A stretch of DNA of 64,000 nucleotides, taken from NCBI GenBank assembly GCA_031367435.1, contig JANLPV010000018.1, forward strand, positions 12,712-76,711. The letters run 5' to 3'. This document shows, piece by piece, positions 46,647 to 56,035 of the stretch. A program made the translations under genes and the position numbers. The notes under the pieces were generated by a model. It was not told where the DNA came from and searched no databases. It worked only from the letters and a program-made list of their open reading frames with translations. Numbering within the stretch: the first letter of the stretch is position 1; every line of letters starts with the position of its first letter. The DNA is from WLMZ01 sp031367435 (GTDB taxonomy: Bacteria > Actinomycetota > Acidimicrobiia > Acidimicrobiales > Ilumatobacteraceae).

Positions 46647-47511
46647 CGAGCACGAGCGCACCAATCGCTAACCCCATGCCGAGCGCCTGAGACTTCGAGA
46701 CCCGTTCGCGATCGAGCCCGAACGCAAGACACACAGTGCTCACCGGGTACAAAGCGGCGACGACAACCACGATCGACAACAACCCACGGCGAACGGCGAG
46801 CAGATAGAGGACGTTGGCGCTCATGTCCAGTGCGCCAGCGAGCGCGGCCAAACGCCACACCGCCCACCCTGGCGGTGGTCGAGGCGGAGCTAGAGGTGCT
46901 GAACCTCGGCGGTCACTCGTTCGGATGAAGGTGGCCAACACCAAACCGCCGACCAACACGACCGACACCATGCGTGACGCAACGAGCGACCACATGCCAC
47001 TGCTACTCGAGGTACGCCCGAGTGCCACGAAGATGACCGCAAATCCGAGCCCCGCCAGAAACGCCAGGCCGATGGTGAGCCGTCCCGTGTGCGTGTGGCG
47101 CGTGCCAACGGCACCGCTCACCAACGCAACGGCAACGACCGCGACCGCCATTCCTGCGTACGCAAGCGCGCTTGGGCGTTCTCCGGAAATCAGTCCGTAG
47201 GCAACGGGGAGCGCCGCGCTGGTGACGGCCGTAATCGGCGCTACGACCGTCATCGCCCCATGCGAGAGCGCGTGATAAAAGGCGATGAGCGCCACCGCAC
47301 TGGCAACACCCGCGACACCACCCCATAACCAATCATGCCAACCAGGAACCGACGTGCCCATTACGGCAACCACTATCACGCCGACCACAAGACTGGTTGC
47401 CTGACCCGCAAGCGCAACCATCGTGCTCGCCGCCGTGCGCGAGGCGCGCCCACCGCAGTAGTCGGCCACGCCGTAGACAACGGCACAGGCGAACGCAAGA
47501 AGGATCGACAC
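46624..47511 (-). CDS. EamA/DMT-family transporter
   Basis: 295 residues with about ten hydrophobic segments (SILLAFACAVVYGVADYCGG, VVGVIVVAVMG, VAVVAVALVSGAVG, GLAFLAGLGFAVIFVALG, LSIVVVVAALYPVSTVCLAF), arranged as two repeats of five in the drug/metabolite transporter style. The closing repeat LYPVSTVCLAF and GLAIGALVLVSLG is typical of EamA exporters. The cargo cannot be predicted. GTG 47511 start. The 47512-47657 gap contains no gene that I can see. Confidence 0.88.
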   Translation of the reverse strand: MSILLAFACAVVYGVADYCGGRASRTAASTMVALAGQATSLVVGVIVVAVMGTSVPGWHDWLWGGVAGVASAVALIAFYHALSHGAMTVVAPITAVTSAALPVAYGLISGERPSALAYAGMAVAVVAVALVSGAVGTRHTHTGRLTIGLAFLAGLGFAVIFVALGRTSSSSGMWSLVASRMVSVVLVGGLVLATFIRTSDRRGSAPLAPPRPPPGWAVWRLAALAGALDMSANVLYLLAVRRGLLSIVVVVAALYPVSTVCLAFGLDRERVSKSQALGMGLAIGALVLVSLGSSG

Positions 47512-47657
47512 GCACCACAGTCAACAGCCTCACAAACCTCACGCACCATGCAACATGTTCGATTCGGCCGAACAGGGCACGCGTCTCACGACTCGGCCTT
47601 GGCACCGAGTTCAGGTTCGGGCGACAACCCTCGGGAGAGACATGCCGCGACTGTCGT

Positions 47658-48344
47658 CTATGGGTGGACGACACCAATGGCGACGACCTCGCCGGAGCTG
47701 CCCTGATCTAGCGAGTCAGCCGCAGCCACCGCCTCGCGGCTGACTGTGAGAACCGGGTAATCATCGAACGACACGCCGGCCCACAGCACAACATAGTTAC
47801 CGTCGTGAAAGGTGCCGATCGGAACAAGTCGATCACCATCGATGCTGCGCAGCCATGCCTGATAGAACTCGGCACCGTCGCGTCGCGGAAGGCCCGCTAC
47901 GTCGAATTCAATCCGCAGGCCCGATGGCGTGGAGGTGAGTCGCGCGGTGCCCGCAGAATTTGGTGCCAACTCTGTGCCGGTGACCACCAAGGTCCGATCG
48001 GCGTGAGCAGGCGGATCGCTGGCGAGCGAGACGAAGCCGAACGCTGCGAGACCTGCGGCTGCGGCACCGAGTAGCGCCGGGCGCAGCCACGCGACGCTTC
48101 GCCGGTCGCGGCCATTGTCTGGTGCGTATGCGGCGCGATTGTCGCGACCCACAGCAGCTGCCACCGTGGCAACGACGCGATCGTCAAGGCCAAGCGAAGG
48201 CTCGTCCCACATCGAGGGGTGTGCAAGCGAGACCCGCAGATGCGCCAGCCCTGCAAACGCATCGGGCACTTCAGAAACCTCTGCGCTCTCAGGGTTCGCA
48301 GCGGAGAGAAACGAGATGCGTTCGTCATCAGTCGCCACGCCCAT
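47658..48344 (-). CDS. Anti-sigma factor, RskA-like
   Basis: 228 residues in three parts. A cytoplasmic N-terminal region contains SMWDEPSLGLDDRVVATVAAA, typical of actinobacterial anti-sigma proteins; I see no HxxxCxxC zinc motif. One membrane segment follows (LLGAAAAGLAAFGFVSLA). The extracytoplasmic C-terminal domain matches the anti-sigma-K (RskA) fold (AEFYQAWLRSIDGDRLVPIG). It begins 12 bases after the stop of the sigma-factor gene, so the pair is co-transcribed and this protein probably holds that sigma factor at the membrane until a signal arrives. Confidence 0.88.
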   Translation of the reverse strand: MGVATDDERISFLSAANPESAEVSEVPDAFAGLAHLRVSLAHPSMWDEPSLGLDDRVVATVAAAVGRDNRAAYAPDNGRDRRSVAWLRPALLGAAAAGLAAFGFVSLASDPPAHADRTLVVTGTELAPNSAGTARLTSTPSGLRIEFDVAGLPRRDGAEFYQAWLRSIDGDRLVPIGTFHDGNYVVLWAGVSFDDYPVLTVSREAVAAADSLDQGSSGEVVAIGVVHP

Positions 48345-48356
48345 CTCCTTGCTTGG

Positions 48357-48977
48357 TCATCGTTCGGTTGTCTCATTGGTGTGTACGCCGACCAGTTGCT
48401 CATGGTTCGGGTGAGGGCCCGGCTGCGGACGTGTCGCTGATTCGTCCCGGAGATGACCCAGCATCGCGGCAAGCATTCGGTGGGCGCGATAGGACCGCGA
48501 TTTCACAGTGCCGAGCGGTATCTGCAATTGCTGAGCGATTTCGGGATGTGTGAGCTGGCCGAGATGTTGCAGGCGCACGATCTCACGCTCAGCGCTCGGT
48601 AGCGCGTCGATTGCGGCGCGGACCGCCCACGCGTCGGAGATCTCGTCAGCTGAGGGTTGCATGCTGATCAGCGCCGCGTGCAACTCGGACGCGTCGTCGA
48701 GTTGCGACGTCGGTCGTCGTGCCTCGCGCCGATGGATATCGATGGCCACTCGACGCGCAATTGTGGCGAGCCATGGAGCGAACTCGCGGCCTGGCTCAAA
48801 AGTTGCACTCGCACGCCATGCCTGAACAAAACACTGCTGTGTGGCTTCCTCGGCGAGAGAGCGATTGCCGAGCACGCGCTGCGCGACCATGAAGACCTGT
48901 CGACCGTATGCGTGATACACGGCGCGCACTGCGTCGGGTTCACCGGCTCGAAAGCCGGCAGCCGTTAGATCATCCAC
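48357..48977 (-). CDS. ECF RNA polymerase sigma factor
   Basis: 206 residues from GTG 48977. Region 2 (YHAYGRQVFMVAQRVLGNRS then LAEEATQQCFVQAWRASATF) and region 4 (ALPSAEREIVRLQHLGQLTH, then IAQQLQIPLGTVKSRSYRAH) are both complete. The start choice rests on TACGCT (48989-48984) 6 bases before the GTG, which is the same leaderless pattern seen elsewhere; ATG 49022 is the alternative and would add 15 residues. It is followed by its likely anti-sigma partner. Confidence 0.92.
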   Translation of the reverse strand: MDDLTAAGFRAGEPDAVRAVYHAYGRQVFMVAQRVLGNRSLAEEATQQCFVQAWRASATFEPGREFAPWLATIARRVAIDIHRREARRPTSQLDDASELHAALISMQPSADEISDAWAVRAAIDALPSAEREIVRLQHLGQLTHPEIAQQLQIPLGTVKSRSYRAHRMLAAMLGHLRDESATRPQPGPHPNHEQLVGVHTNETTER

Positions 48978-49061
48978 GACGGCAGCGTAGAACGTCAGCC
49001 CACAACGGATGGGCGCAGACATATGCGATTGCATGAAAATGCTGCGGCTAACGTCGGACGC

Positions 49062-50057
49062 ATGTACATCTGGGACGACCAATGGTTGGCGCGACGCACG
49101 GAGACTGCCCTGTTCCCGGAGATCCCCATCATCGATCCTCATCATCACCTGTGGGATCGCGATGGAATGAGCCGATATCTGCTCACCGACTTGCAGGCAG
49201 ATACCGGTGCCGGACACAACGTCGAGGGCACTGTGTACATGGAATGCGCGTGGGGTTATCGCACCGATGGACCCGATCGAATGAGACCAGTGGGTGAAAC
49301 CGAGACGATTGCCGACATCGCCGATCTGAGTGTTGGCAACGGTGCAGAGATCAAGGGCATCGTGAGCTTCGCCGACATGACGCTTGGCGACGAGGTGCAC
49401 GATGTACTCGAAGCACACATCGCTGCCGGGCGGGGCCGCTTTCGCGGGATTCGCCACGCAACGGCATTCGACCCAAGCAAAGAGATTCGCCGCACACACA
49501 CCAAACCAACCAACAACCTCATGGCCACCGACGCCTTTCGCCGCGGCGTACAGCGGCTTGGCGCGCTCGGGCTCACCTTCGACGCGTGGTTGTATCACCG
49601 CCAGATTCCCGAACTCGCCGCGCTCGCGCGTGCCGTGCCGGAATGCACCTTTGTGCTCGATCACCTCGGCGGCATTCTCGGCACCGGGCCCTACGCCGGG
49701 CAACGAAGTGCGATCCTCGAGCAGTGGCGTATCGATATCGCGGATTTGGCCACCTGCCCGAATGTCGTCATGAAAGTCGGCGGCATCGGCATGGTGATCT
49801 TTGGTCTCGGCTTTGAACATCAGCCGCTTCCGCCCACCAGCGCCGACCTCGTCGCGGCATGGGGCGATCCGATCAGATTCGTCATCGAACAGTTCGGCCC
49901 GCAGCGTTGCATGTTCGAATCGAACTTCCCGGTCGACAAAGTGTCGTGCAGCTATGTCACCTTGTGGAACGCGTTCAAGCTCATTGCCGCCGACATGCCA
50001 CGCGCAGATCAGGCACTACTTTTCCACGACACGGCAACGCGGGTGTACCGACTCTGA
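49062..50057 (+). CDS. Amidohydrolase family 2 (metal-dependent hydrolase)
   Basis: 331 residues of the TIM-barrel amidohydrolase_2 family. Metal-binding IIDPHHHLWDRDGM near the N-terminus, the His in TFVLDHLGGILGTGP and the Asp/Asn region CMFESNFPVDKVSCSY (usual FGSDYP-like place). Related enzymes act on lactones, pyrone dicarboxylate or decarboxylate aromatic acids; the substrate is unknown. TAACGT (49049-49054) ends 7 bases before ATG 49062. Divergent from the sigma-factor gene, sharing an 84-bp promoter region. Confidence 0.9.
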   Translation: MYIWDDQWLARRTETALFPEIPIIDPHHHLWDRDGMSRYLLTDLQADTGAGHNVEGTVYMECAWGYRTDGPDRMRPVGETETIADIADLSVGNGAEIKGIVSFADMTLGDEVHDVLEAHIAAGRGRFRGIRHATAFDPSKEIRRTHTKPTNNLMATDAFRRGVQRLGALGLTFDAWLYHRQIPELAALARAVPECTFVLDHLGGILGTGPYAGQRSAILEQWRIDIADLATCPNVVMKVGGIGMVIFGLGFEHQPLPPTSADLVAAWGDPIRFVIEQFGPQRCMFESNFPVDKVSCSYVTLWNAFKLIAADMPRADQALLFHDTATRVYRL

Positions 50058-50121
50058 TCGACGGGACTTCGACCTCGAAAACCCTGATATCTTCAGAAGC
50101 GGTAAAGGAGCCAATCGGGCG

Positions 50122-50577
50122 ATGGCAAACGAAAATGATCTGACGCGCGCGCTGCGCGACGTACTGGCGAGATGCGCCTCGGGTGAACCTGACTACTTCG
50201 TCGAGGTCGCCGCGAATATGGTGCGTGTCGACCGTCGACGTTCGGCGGATGGACTCTCCTACGGTGGCGAGGAATTCGACGAAGCCGTCGGCGAGTATTA
50301 CCACGCCTTCGGTTTCGTGCACGCCGAGCCGATCGCTGTTCGAGGTCGACGACTTGCGCTCGTACGTCTCATCGCGTCCGTCGATCAGCACGAGTCCCAT
50401 CTGCTGTGCGTCTACGAAGCGGATGCTGATGGTCGGCTTGTTCGTTGTGCAATGTTCGACAACCACGATCTGACATCGGCACACCAGGAACTCGATGAGC
50501 GTTGTCAGCTGCTGCAAGCCTCGGAGTCCGTCTCGACCCACGACGTTGAAAACTTCCAGCGCGTGTCGGGTTCTTGA
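50122..50577 (+). CDS. NTF2/SnoaL-like protein
   Basis: 151 residues. The sequence ends with a pattern frequent in actinobacterial SnoaL-like domains: CVYEADADGRLVRCAMFDNH then LTSAHQELDERCQLLQAS. An alpha+beta barrel fold is likely; catalytic or ligand-binding role unknown. AAAGGAG lies 11 bases before the ATG. It follows the amidohydrolase by 64 bases and may be co-transcribed with it. The 76-bp gap to the convergent TIG gene has no feature that I can support. Confidence 0.8.
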   Translation: MANENDLTRALRDVLARCASGEPDYFVEVAANMVRVDRRRSADGLSYGGEEFDEAVGEYYHAFGFVHAEPIAVRGRRLALVRLIASVDQHESHLLCVYEADADGRLVRCAMFDNHDLTSAHQELDERCQLLQASESVSTHDVENFQRVSGS

Positions 50578-50653
50578 CGCACTCCACTTCCGATGGCAAG
50601 TACGGCACCCGGCAGTCCGTTGACGAGACCAACCGGGCACCGCACTCGCTCTT

Positions 50654-53600
50654 TCATCCCGTGAAGGGCACGGTCCACATGCTGCCGCGTCCACTACGTG
50701 CGCCAGCTGAAGGGTCTTCTGTGATGATCAGCTCGCCGCTCGGACCAACGGCGAGGCCGAAGGCGAACGAGAACTTGGTTGCCAGGGTGGGGTGATTGCC
50801 GAGGTCCCATGGGCGTGTGGCACCAATGCCACTGCCAGCTGGACCTGTGGCCACCACGACCGGACCGCCAAGCGGACCGGGCAGCACACCGCCGTCGAGG
50901 AAGTTGCCCGCTGTGGGTCCGAAGGCACAACCCGCGGCCTCGCAATGTAGAACACCTCTGGCATCAAGGGCGAAGGTGCCATCGGGGAAGGCAACGTACA
51001 CGTCATGGCTGGCGTCGTAACGCAACAACGCTGCGGCGGCTCCACCTGGCGAGTTGGACTGGTACACCAACTTGTGCACGGGGTCTGTTGCCGTGCCAGC
51101 AACGAACACGCCGACCGGGGACGGCACCGTGGCCATACCGCAGGCGGCGGTTAACGGCGGTGTTGCGGCGCCGAGGTTCGGGCATTGTGTCACGTCGAAG
51201 AACTGCGTGCCACGGTTACCCGAAACGTACAGGTTGTTGCCGATGAAGCCTGCGGTTCCGTTCGCCCCCCGAGCATCACCAGTGGCCGCAACGATTCCAA
51301 CCGTTTGCGTGCGCGGATCAGCCTCGGGATTCGTAACCACGCGGACGTACTTCTCAACGAGGTCGGTCACGTACAAGCCGATGGCCGCATTCTGAGCCGC
51401 CGAGCATCCTGTCCCAAGAAGTCCACAGAACACGCCTGCGCCATTGAGTGGGCCAAGTGCCATGCCGTTTGGCTTCAGCGTGCGTACATCCGCGAGAGGC
51501 GTCATCGCGGTGGCCATTGCCCCACCGGTTGGGTCGGCCACCATCGTCTCAGTCGAGGAGTTGAAGGTGAGCCGCCACACGGCCGTGCTGCGCACCGCGT
51601 TGTCGGGCACGTACACGTAGTGCAGGCTCGGGAAGGTGCCGATGATGGCACCGACGTTGTCATAGGCGTTGACCGAGCGAGGGTCGTACACGCCTTGGCC
51701 GGCAGAGCCAACGAGGTCATCACCGCAGACCGAGAAGTTGATGGCCGAGCGGCCACTTCCGTCGGTGAGCAGATCTTGGCGACAGAAACCTTGCCCATGG
51801 TCCGATGACCACCAGTGACCACCAAGCGCTCCAGGAATCCAGGTCGCGCCACCCTTTGGAGCGGTGATGCCCCAGGCGAGCAGTCCAGCCGTTGCCTGTA
51901 CGTAGGTGAACGCCGCGGGATTGCTGACCGATGGAACTGCCGCAGGGTCAGTGACGGTGATGTTGACTGCCCCGGCCGTTGTGACCGCCGGGCTATCAAC
52001 GGTGCAGGTTGTGGACGACGTGCACGACACAAACGTGCCAGCGAGAGCGCCGAATTTCACCACGGCGGGGGTAATGATCGGGAAGTTGACACCCGTAATG
52101 GTCACGACGGTTCCGCCGGCGTTCGAGCCCGCGCTTGGCGAGATCGAACTGATCTGTGGTCCGCTAATCACAATGGGGTTGTAGGTGAATCCACCCACCA
52201 GCGTGCCGGTTTGAGAACCAGTTGTTGCCTTCACATCAACAGTGCCAACACCTGCTGGTGTTGTCACTGTGCACGTGGTGCTCGTTGCACAAGCAACGCC
52301 GAGACCGGCGGTGACGCCGAACGAAATCGTCGTTGCCGGGGTGAAGCCGCTACCAGTGACGGTGACGAGATCACCGCCAGCTGCGCTACCGCTGGTGATG
52401 TCGAGGCTCGACACCACGGGGGTATAGCTGAAGACATCAGCAGGGACGGCAGCCGACGCGGACCCGGCTGCGGTGACGATGACATCAACTGCTCCGGCCC
52501 CTGCTGGAGTCACGACCGTACATGAGGTGGTGGTGGTGCAAGTGGCTAGCCCCCCAGCGACGCCACCCGCACCAACACCGAAGGTCACCGAGGTCGTGAC
52601 ACCGTCGGTGGTAAAGCCCGAGCCGTTGATCGTGAGCGTCGTGCCGCCTGCAGACGTGGCGAATGTCGGCGAAATGGAGGTGACATGTGCGCCGACCGGC
52701 ACGTTGTATGTGAACTTGCTGGCGGCGCTGACATCAGTTGTCTGGCCGCCGGTGGTCACGACTGCGTCGACTACGCCGCTGCCGCCGGGTGTTGTGACCG
52801 TGCAGGTTGTTGCGTCTGCGCACACTGCGGGCACCGGTGCGGCCGAGCCGAAGGCGACCGTCGTTGCGCCGGGGGTGGTGCTGAAGTTGGTGCCGGTGAT
52901 AACAACCGCGTCTCCGCCCAAGGAGCTGCCATTGTTCGGCACCAACGCCGAGATTGTCGGCGGTGCCGACGGCGTGACGACCTTCCAGATATGGCCCTGC
53001 TGGTTCACGGGGACAGCGGCAAGGAACTGCGTGTCGCCGCCCACATACAAGTCACCGTTGGCCCGATAGCCGACGGCCATTGGCGCGGTGTAGGAGTTGT
53101 ACGTGGTCTGAACACCACTGCTGTTCTTCGCTGAGAACGTTGCGACCGAGTTGGACAGTGTGACCGTTCCAACGGTTGGGGTGCTGAGGTCGAGGCGATA
53201 GACGAAGTTGCTGGCGCCACCGACGCGGACATCGCCGACGTACAAGAAGCGACTACCGTCGTAGGCGAGCCCGCCGGGGAAGCCGACGCTCGAACCAGTT
53301 GCCACTGCATTGCAAACAGACGCCGACGTGCACGCCGCGCGAGTGACGCCGAGCGGATCGACGATCTTGGAGACGCCACCGAGTCCACCGAGCTCAGCGA
53401 CATAGACGTCGTTGCCGACTTTCGCAAATGAGTTAGCACCGATGCCATCGGAGGTCGAACCGACGCGTGATTGTGCTGGACTTCCAGAACCGGTCTCGTT
53501 CACGTCGGACACGCGCATGATGTCGCCCGACTTGAGATATCCAACCAACAGGTCCTGCTTGTTTGGGAAGGTCAGCGTTGGGCTTGGGAACAGCGCAAGA

Positions 53601-54181
53601 GCGCTCGGACGGCCAGCAGCAACACCGCCACCGTTCTGATTGATATTCGTAATCTTCATCGGAAGCTTCGAGCCAAACAATGGCGCCGGGGTGTTCACAC
53701 CCGTGATCTTGTAACGCACCACGGTGAGACTCTTCGCCGACGTGTCACCGACATACATGTACATCGCGGTGGCGTCGCCAGGAACCGCGCCCACCACGAT
53801 CTGGCCACCGGAGCGCGCAGTCGCGTCGCATGCGGCCAACGCATACGGTCCGCTGTTCAGTACCCCGACGGGGTCGAGTCGGCACAGACCAAGGAGCGAA
53901 TCGCCAACCCACCAATGCCCGCCGGGGGCGGAGGCATCAGCCATCCACACAACACCGCGGGGCAATGTGGGCAACGGGCCGGCCGCTGCCGCCGCGCTGT
54001 TGATCGAGCCCGACACGAGCGTGCCGGCGACCGGGCTGAACGCGGCGCGAGCCGAACGCAACCCCGAATACGAGACCATGAAGCCGACGACCAAGGCAAA
54101 CGCCAACGTCAGTCGGACCCACATTTCACGACGGGTCCTTGGATGAAGGAACCCCGACACACTCATTGTTGATGTGCTCAT
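50654..54181 (-). CDS. Very large secreted protein with four IPT/TIG domains
   Basis: 1175 residues. A basic N-terminus and hydrophobic stretch (LTLAFALVVGFMVSYSGL) form a signal peptide or anchor. Residues ~405-760 hold four IPT/TIG immunoglobulin-like domains, each opening with a line such as SISPSAGSNAGGTVVTITG and each carrying a Cys pair (C-x6-C-T-V: CADATTCTV, CTTTTSCTV, CATSTTCTV, CTSSTTCTV style). The flanking halves (~50-400 and ~770-1175) look like repeated beta-propeller-type domains and each begins with a GGHWW motif followed by L/F-C-R-x-D (near residues 85 and 790), suggesting an old duplication. ATG 54181 has GAGGA 6 nt upstream. Probably surface-exposed; function unknown. It lies after MCO1 on the same strand. 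Confidence 0.88.
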   Translation of the reverse strand: MSTSTMSVSGFLHPRTRREMWVRLTLAFALVVGFMVSYSGLRSARAAFSPVAGTLVSGSINSAAAAAGPLPTLPRGVVWMADASAPGGHWWVGDSLLGLCRLDPVGVLNSGPYALAACDATARSGGQIVVGAVPGDATAMYMYVGDTSAKSLTVVRYKITGVNTPAPLFGSKLPMKITNINQNGGGVAAGRPSALALFPSPTLTFPNKQDLLVGYLKSGDIMRVSDVNETGSGSPAQSRVGSTSDGIGANSFAKVGNDVYVAELGGLGGVSKIVDPLGVTRAACTSASVCNAVATGSSVGFPGGLAYDGSRFLYVGDVRVGGASNFVYRLDLSTPTVGTVTLSNSVATFSAKNSSGVQTTYNSYTAPMAVGYRANGDLYVGGDTQFLAAVPVNQQGHIWKVVTPSAPPTISALVPNNGSSLGGDAVVITGTNFSTTPGATTVAFGSAAPVPAVCADATTCTVTTPGGSGVVDAVVTTGGQTTDVSAASKFTYNVPVGAHVTSISPTFATSAGGTTLTINGSGFTTDGVTTSVTFGVGAGGVAGGLATCTTTTSCTVVTPAGAGAVDVIVTAAGSASAAVPADVFSYTPVVSSLDITSGSAAGGDLVTVTGSGFTPATTISFGVTAGLGVACATSTTCTVTTPAGVGTVDVKATTGSQTGTLVGGFTYNPIVISGPQISSISPSAGSNAGGTVVTITGVNFPIITPAVVKFGALAGTFVSCTSSTTCTVDSPAVTTAGAVNITVTDPAAVPSVSNPAAFTYVQATAGLLAWGITAPKGGATWIPGALGGHWWSSDHGQGFCRQDLLTDGSGRSAINFSVCGDDLVGSAGQGVYDPRSVNAYDNVGAIIGTFPSLHYVYVPDNAVRSTAVWRLTFNSSTETMVADPTGGAMATAMTPLADVRTLKPNGMALGPLNGAGVFCGLLGTGCSAAQNAAIGLYVTDLVEKYVRVVTNPEADPRTQTVGIVAATGDARGANGTAGFIGNNLYVSGNRGTQFFDVTQCPNLGAATPPLTAACGMATVPSPVGVFVAGTATDPVHKLVYQSNSPGGAAAALLRYDASHDVYVAFPDGTFALDARGVLHCEAAGCAFGPTAGNFLDGGVLPGPLGGPVVVATGPAGSGIGATRPWDLGNHPTLATKFSFAFGLAVGPSGELIITEDPSAGARSGRGSMWTVPFTG

Positions 54182-54408
54182 TGTTTGTCCTCGCTGTGTA
54201 GCAACTCGGCGAGAGCAGGGGTCTCGTCCGTATACGAGCGTGGGCGCAGTGCACTGCAAGATCAATGAGACATAGGTCGGGTCACCTCTGGTACCGGGGC
54301 GAACGATCGCGCGGCACCATTGAACTAGGCGGCAAGTCGGCGACAGATGTCCGCAGGTCGTAAGCGAATGGCGCGTGATGCCATCACCCGTCGTTGTCAG
54401 AAAGCGAA

Positions 54409-54455
54409 TGAACCGTTGTGGTGAAAGGCTTTGGGCCAATCACCACAACGGTTCA
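54409..54455 (-). terminator. Strong hairpin between MCO1 and the TIG gene
   Basis: Perfect 16-bp inverted repeat TGAACCGTTGTGGTGA (54409-54424) / TCACCACAACGGTTCA (54440-54455) with a 15-nt loop, 22 bases after the MCO1 stop. The T tract after the stem on minus is weak (TTCGCTTT). It could be a terminator or a processing/stability hairpin. The rest of the 54182-54477 gap should hold the TIG gene promoter. Confidence 0.6.
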
Positions 54456-54477
54456 ATAGGTTATTCAGGGGAGATGA

Positions 54478-55662
54478 TTACGGGTTGACGGTGTACGTCG
54501 CCATCATCCCGGCCGTGATGTGATCGTTCACGTGACAGTGGAAGAACCACGTGCCCACATCATCAGGAACCATGTCAGCGGTGAGCATCTCGGCTGGAAG
54601 CAACGACACGACGTCGGCGCGCATGCCACCCGTGAGAACGGTGTTGCCGTGCCAATGCGGCGTGTGTAGGTCGACTTCAGTACCCATCGCCATCACATAC
54701 CAGCGAACTCGGTCACCCTTGTTCATCGTGAGGCCCTTCAGGTTGCCAAACACGTAGCCGTTGATTGCATGCATCTGATTGCTCTCGACAAAGCCTGGGT
54801 CGTCTGCAAGAGGCGGCGTTTTGAGCGAGAGGCGGTTGAATTCGGACCAGATGCTCGAGTTCTCGCTCATCACACCGAAGTTGACGATGAACTCGCGATC
54901 GACATCGATCGGGGATCCATCGGCCTTGGCCTTGCCGCACGCCGTCACCACCATTGGTCCGATGAGGCCGGCATTGGTGTCGCCCACTTCGTCGGTGTGG
55001 GAGTGGTACATCCACATCGTGGAGCTTCCCTCCATCGGGCCAGGGCCGGACCGCTCTGGAACCCCCCACGTATAGGTGTACGTCACGCCGGTCGCAACTG
55101 CGTCGTCACCCTTATCGGCGGCGCCGGTGCCATCGGCATACGGTGCTCCCTCACTCGACTTGGTGTAGAACACGCCGTGGGGATGCACGCTCGCTGGGAA
55201 GCGTGTGTTGTTCTTGAAGATGACCTTGATGGTGTCACCAACCTCAGCCTCGATGGCGGGGCCGAGGATGCCAAGGTGCTGCCACTTAGCCGGCCGCGCC
55301 TTGAGCGTCGTGAACGACGCGTCGGTGTACTCGCGATACTGCGACTTCTTGTAGACGCTGCCGTTTCGATCGCGCCCGGCACCAACGAACACGTTGGCGG
55401 TGGCATCGAAAGGCTCTCCGGTGATGAGGTTGGTGCCGCTCGGGGCATAGTTCCAATCCACCTCATCCGCGGCGATGAAGTACGTGCGGGTCTTGCCCGC
55501 ACAGACGAGCGCCGCAGTCGGCGCGGACGCCGCCTGAGCTTGGTGGACCGAGCCAGCCTGCGGCACCGAGCCACATGCAGCAAGGCCAAGCATGCCAACG
55601 ACGGCCAAGGCCCTCAGGCGAAGCCGTTGCGCTCGCGAAATCCGATCGATATGCACTTTCAT
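54478..55662 (-). CDS. Ceruloplasmin/hephaestin-like multicopper oxidase lipoprotein (MCO1)
   Basis: 394 residues. Lipoprotein signal peptide (ALAVVGMLGLAACGS), so probably anchored outside the membrane. Copper-binding motifs are in their usual order: SVHPHGVFY (~160), TMWMYHSHTDE (~220), HTPHWHG (~333) and the type 1/3 copper motif WFFHCHVNDHITAGMM (~377). The N-terminal segment (IAADEVDWNYAPSGTNLITG, then KKSQYREYTDASFT) matches ceruloplasmin and factor V cupredoxin domains rather than bacterial CopA/CueO. Such enzymes oxidise Fe(II), Cu(I) or Mn(II); the substrate here is unknown. Start ATG 55662 (MKVHIDRISRAQRLRLR). Confidence 0.88.
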   Translation of the reverse strand: MKVHIDRISRAQRLRLRALAVVGMLGLAACGSVPQAGSVHQAQAASAPTAALVCAGKTRTYFIAADEVDWNYAPSGTNLITGEPFDATANVFVGAGRDRNGSVYKKSQYREYTDASFTTLKARPAKWQHLGILGPAIEAEVGDTIKVIFKNNTRFPASVHPHGVFYTKSSEGAPYADGTGAADKGDDAVATGVTYTYTWGVPERSGPGPMEGSSTMWMYHSHTDEVGDTNAGLIGPMVVTACGKAKADGSPIDVDREFIVNFGVMSENSSIWSEFNRLSLKTPPLADDPGFVESNQMHAINGYVFGNLKGLTMNKGDRVRWYVMAMGTEVDLHTPHWHGNTVLTGGMRADVVSLLPAEMLTADMVPDDVGTWFFHCHVNDHITAGMMATYTVNP

Positions 55663-55835
55663 GGTTCCTCGTTTCGTCCGCGAACCGAACTGTGAGCGCG
55701 CAAAATCAGTGCTGGTTGTACACAAGTACCCACCCGCCGACCGTTTTCGCGAGGCACATTCCGCCTGCTGTGTGGGACCGGGGTCTGAGATACCCGGCCG
55801 TTACATCACAGAGTGCAGCATTCCCGCAAGACTGA

Positions 55836-55855
55836 CAATGAGCTATTGGTAGTAC
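55836..55855. promoter_or_regulatory. Shared upstream motif, copy near MCO1
   Basis: CAATGAGCTATTGGTAGTAC, 174-193 bases upstream of the MCO1 start. It matches 15 of 20 bases with 60102-60121 upstream of MCO2 and contains a TTGG..CCAA half-palindrome. Possible common operator; unproven. Confidence 0.4.
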
Positions 55856-55972
55856 CCAAATACTCAAAGGGCTTACGACTTCAGGAGGAGAGGTACTACG
55901 TCGACGGGTTCAAACTCGACGAACGATGATCGCCCCTGCACCGCCGCGCCACGCAGATTTCTACCCGGCGCT

Positions 55973-56035
55973 GATCTCGACCGGTGCAGATCTCGACCGG
56001 TACAAATCTCACCGTCTCAGATCTCGACCGGTGCT
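55973..56035. repeat. 16-bp tandem repeats (GATCTCGACCGGT type) in a long intergenic region
   Basis: gatctcgaccggtgca (55973-55988), gatctcgaccggtaca (55989-56004), a degenerate 15-bp copy (56005-56019) and gatctcgaccggtgct (56020-56035). They lie in the 55726-56450 gap between the divergent MCO1 and pentapeptide genes. I see no convincing gene in that 725-bp stretch; short open frames there lack ribosome sites and family features. Confidence 0.75.

Noticed and set aside
53471..54172. 233-codon plus-strand frame opposite the TIG gene 5' end
   Set aside because: Antisense to a signal-peptide-bearing secreted protein; the product looks like random Arg-rich sequence.
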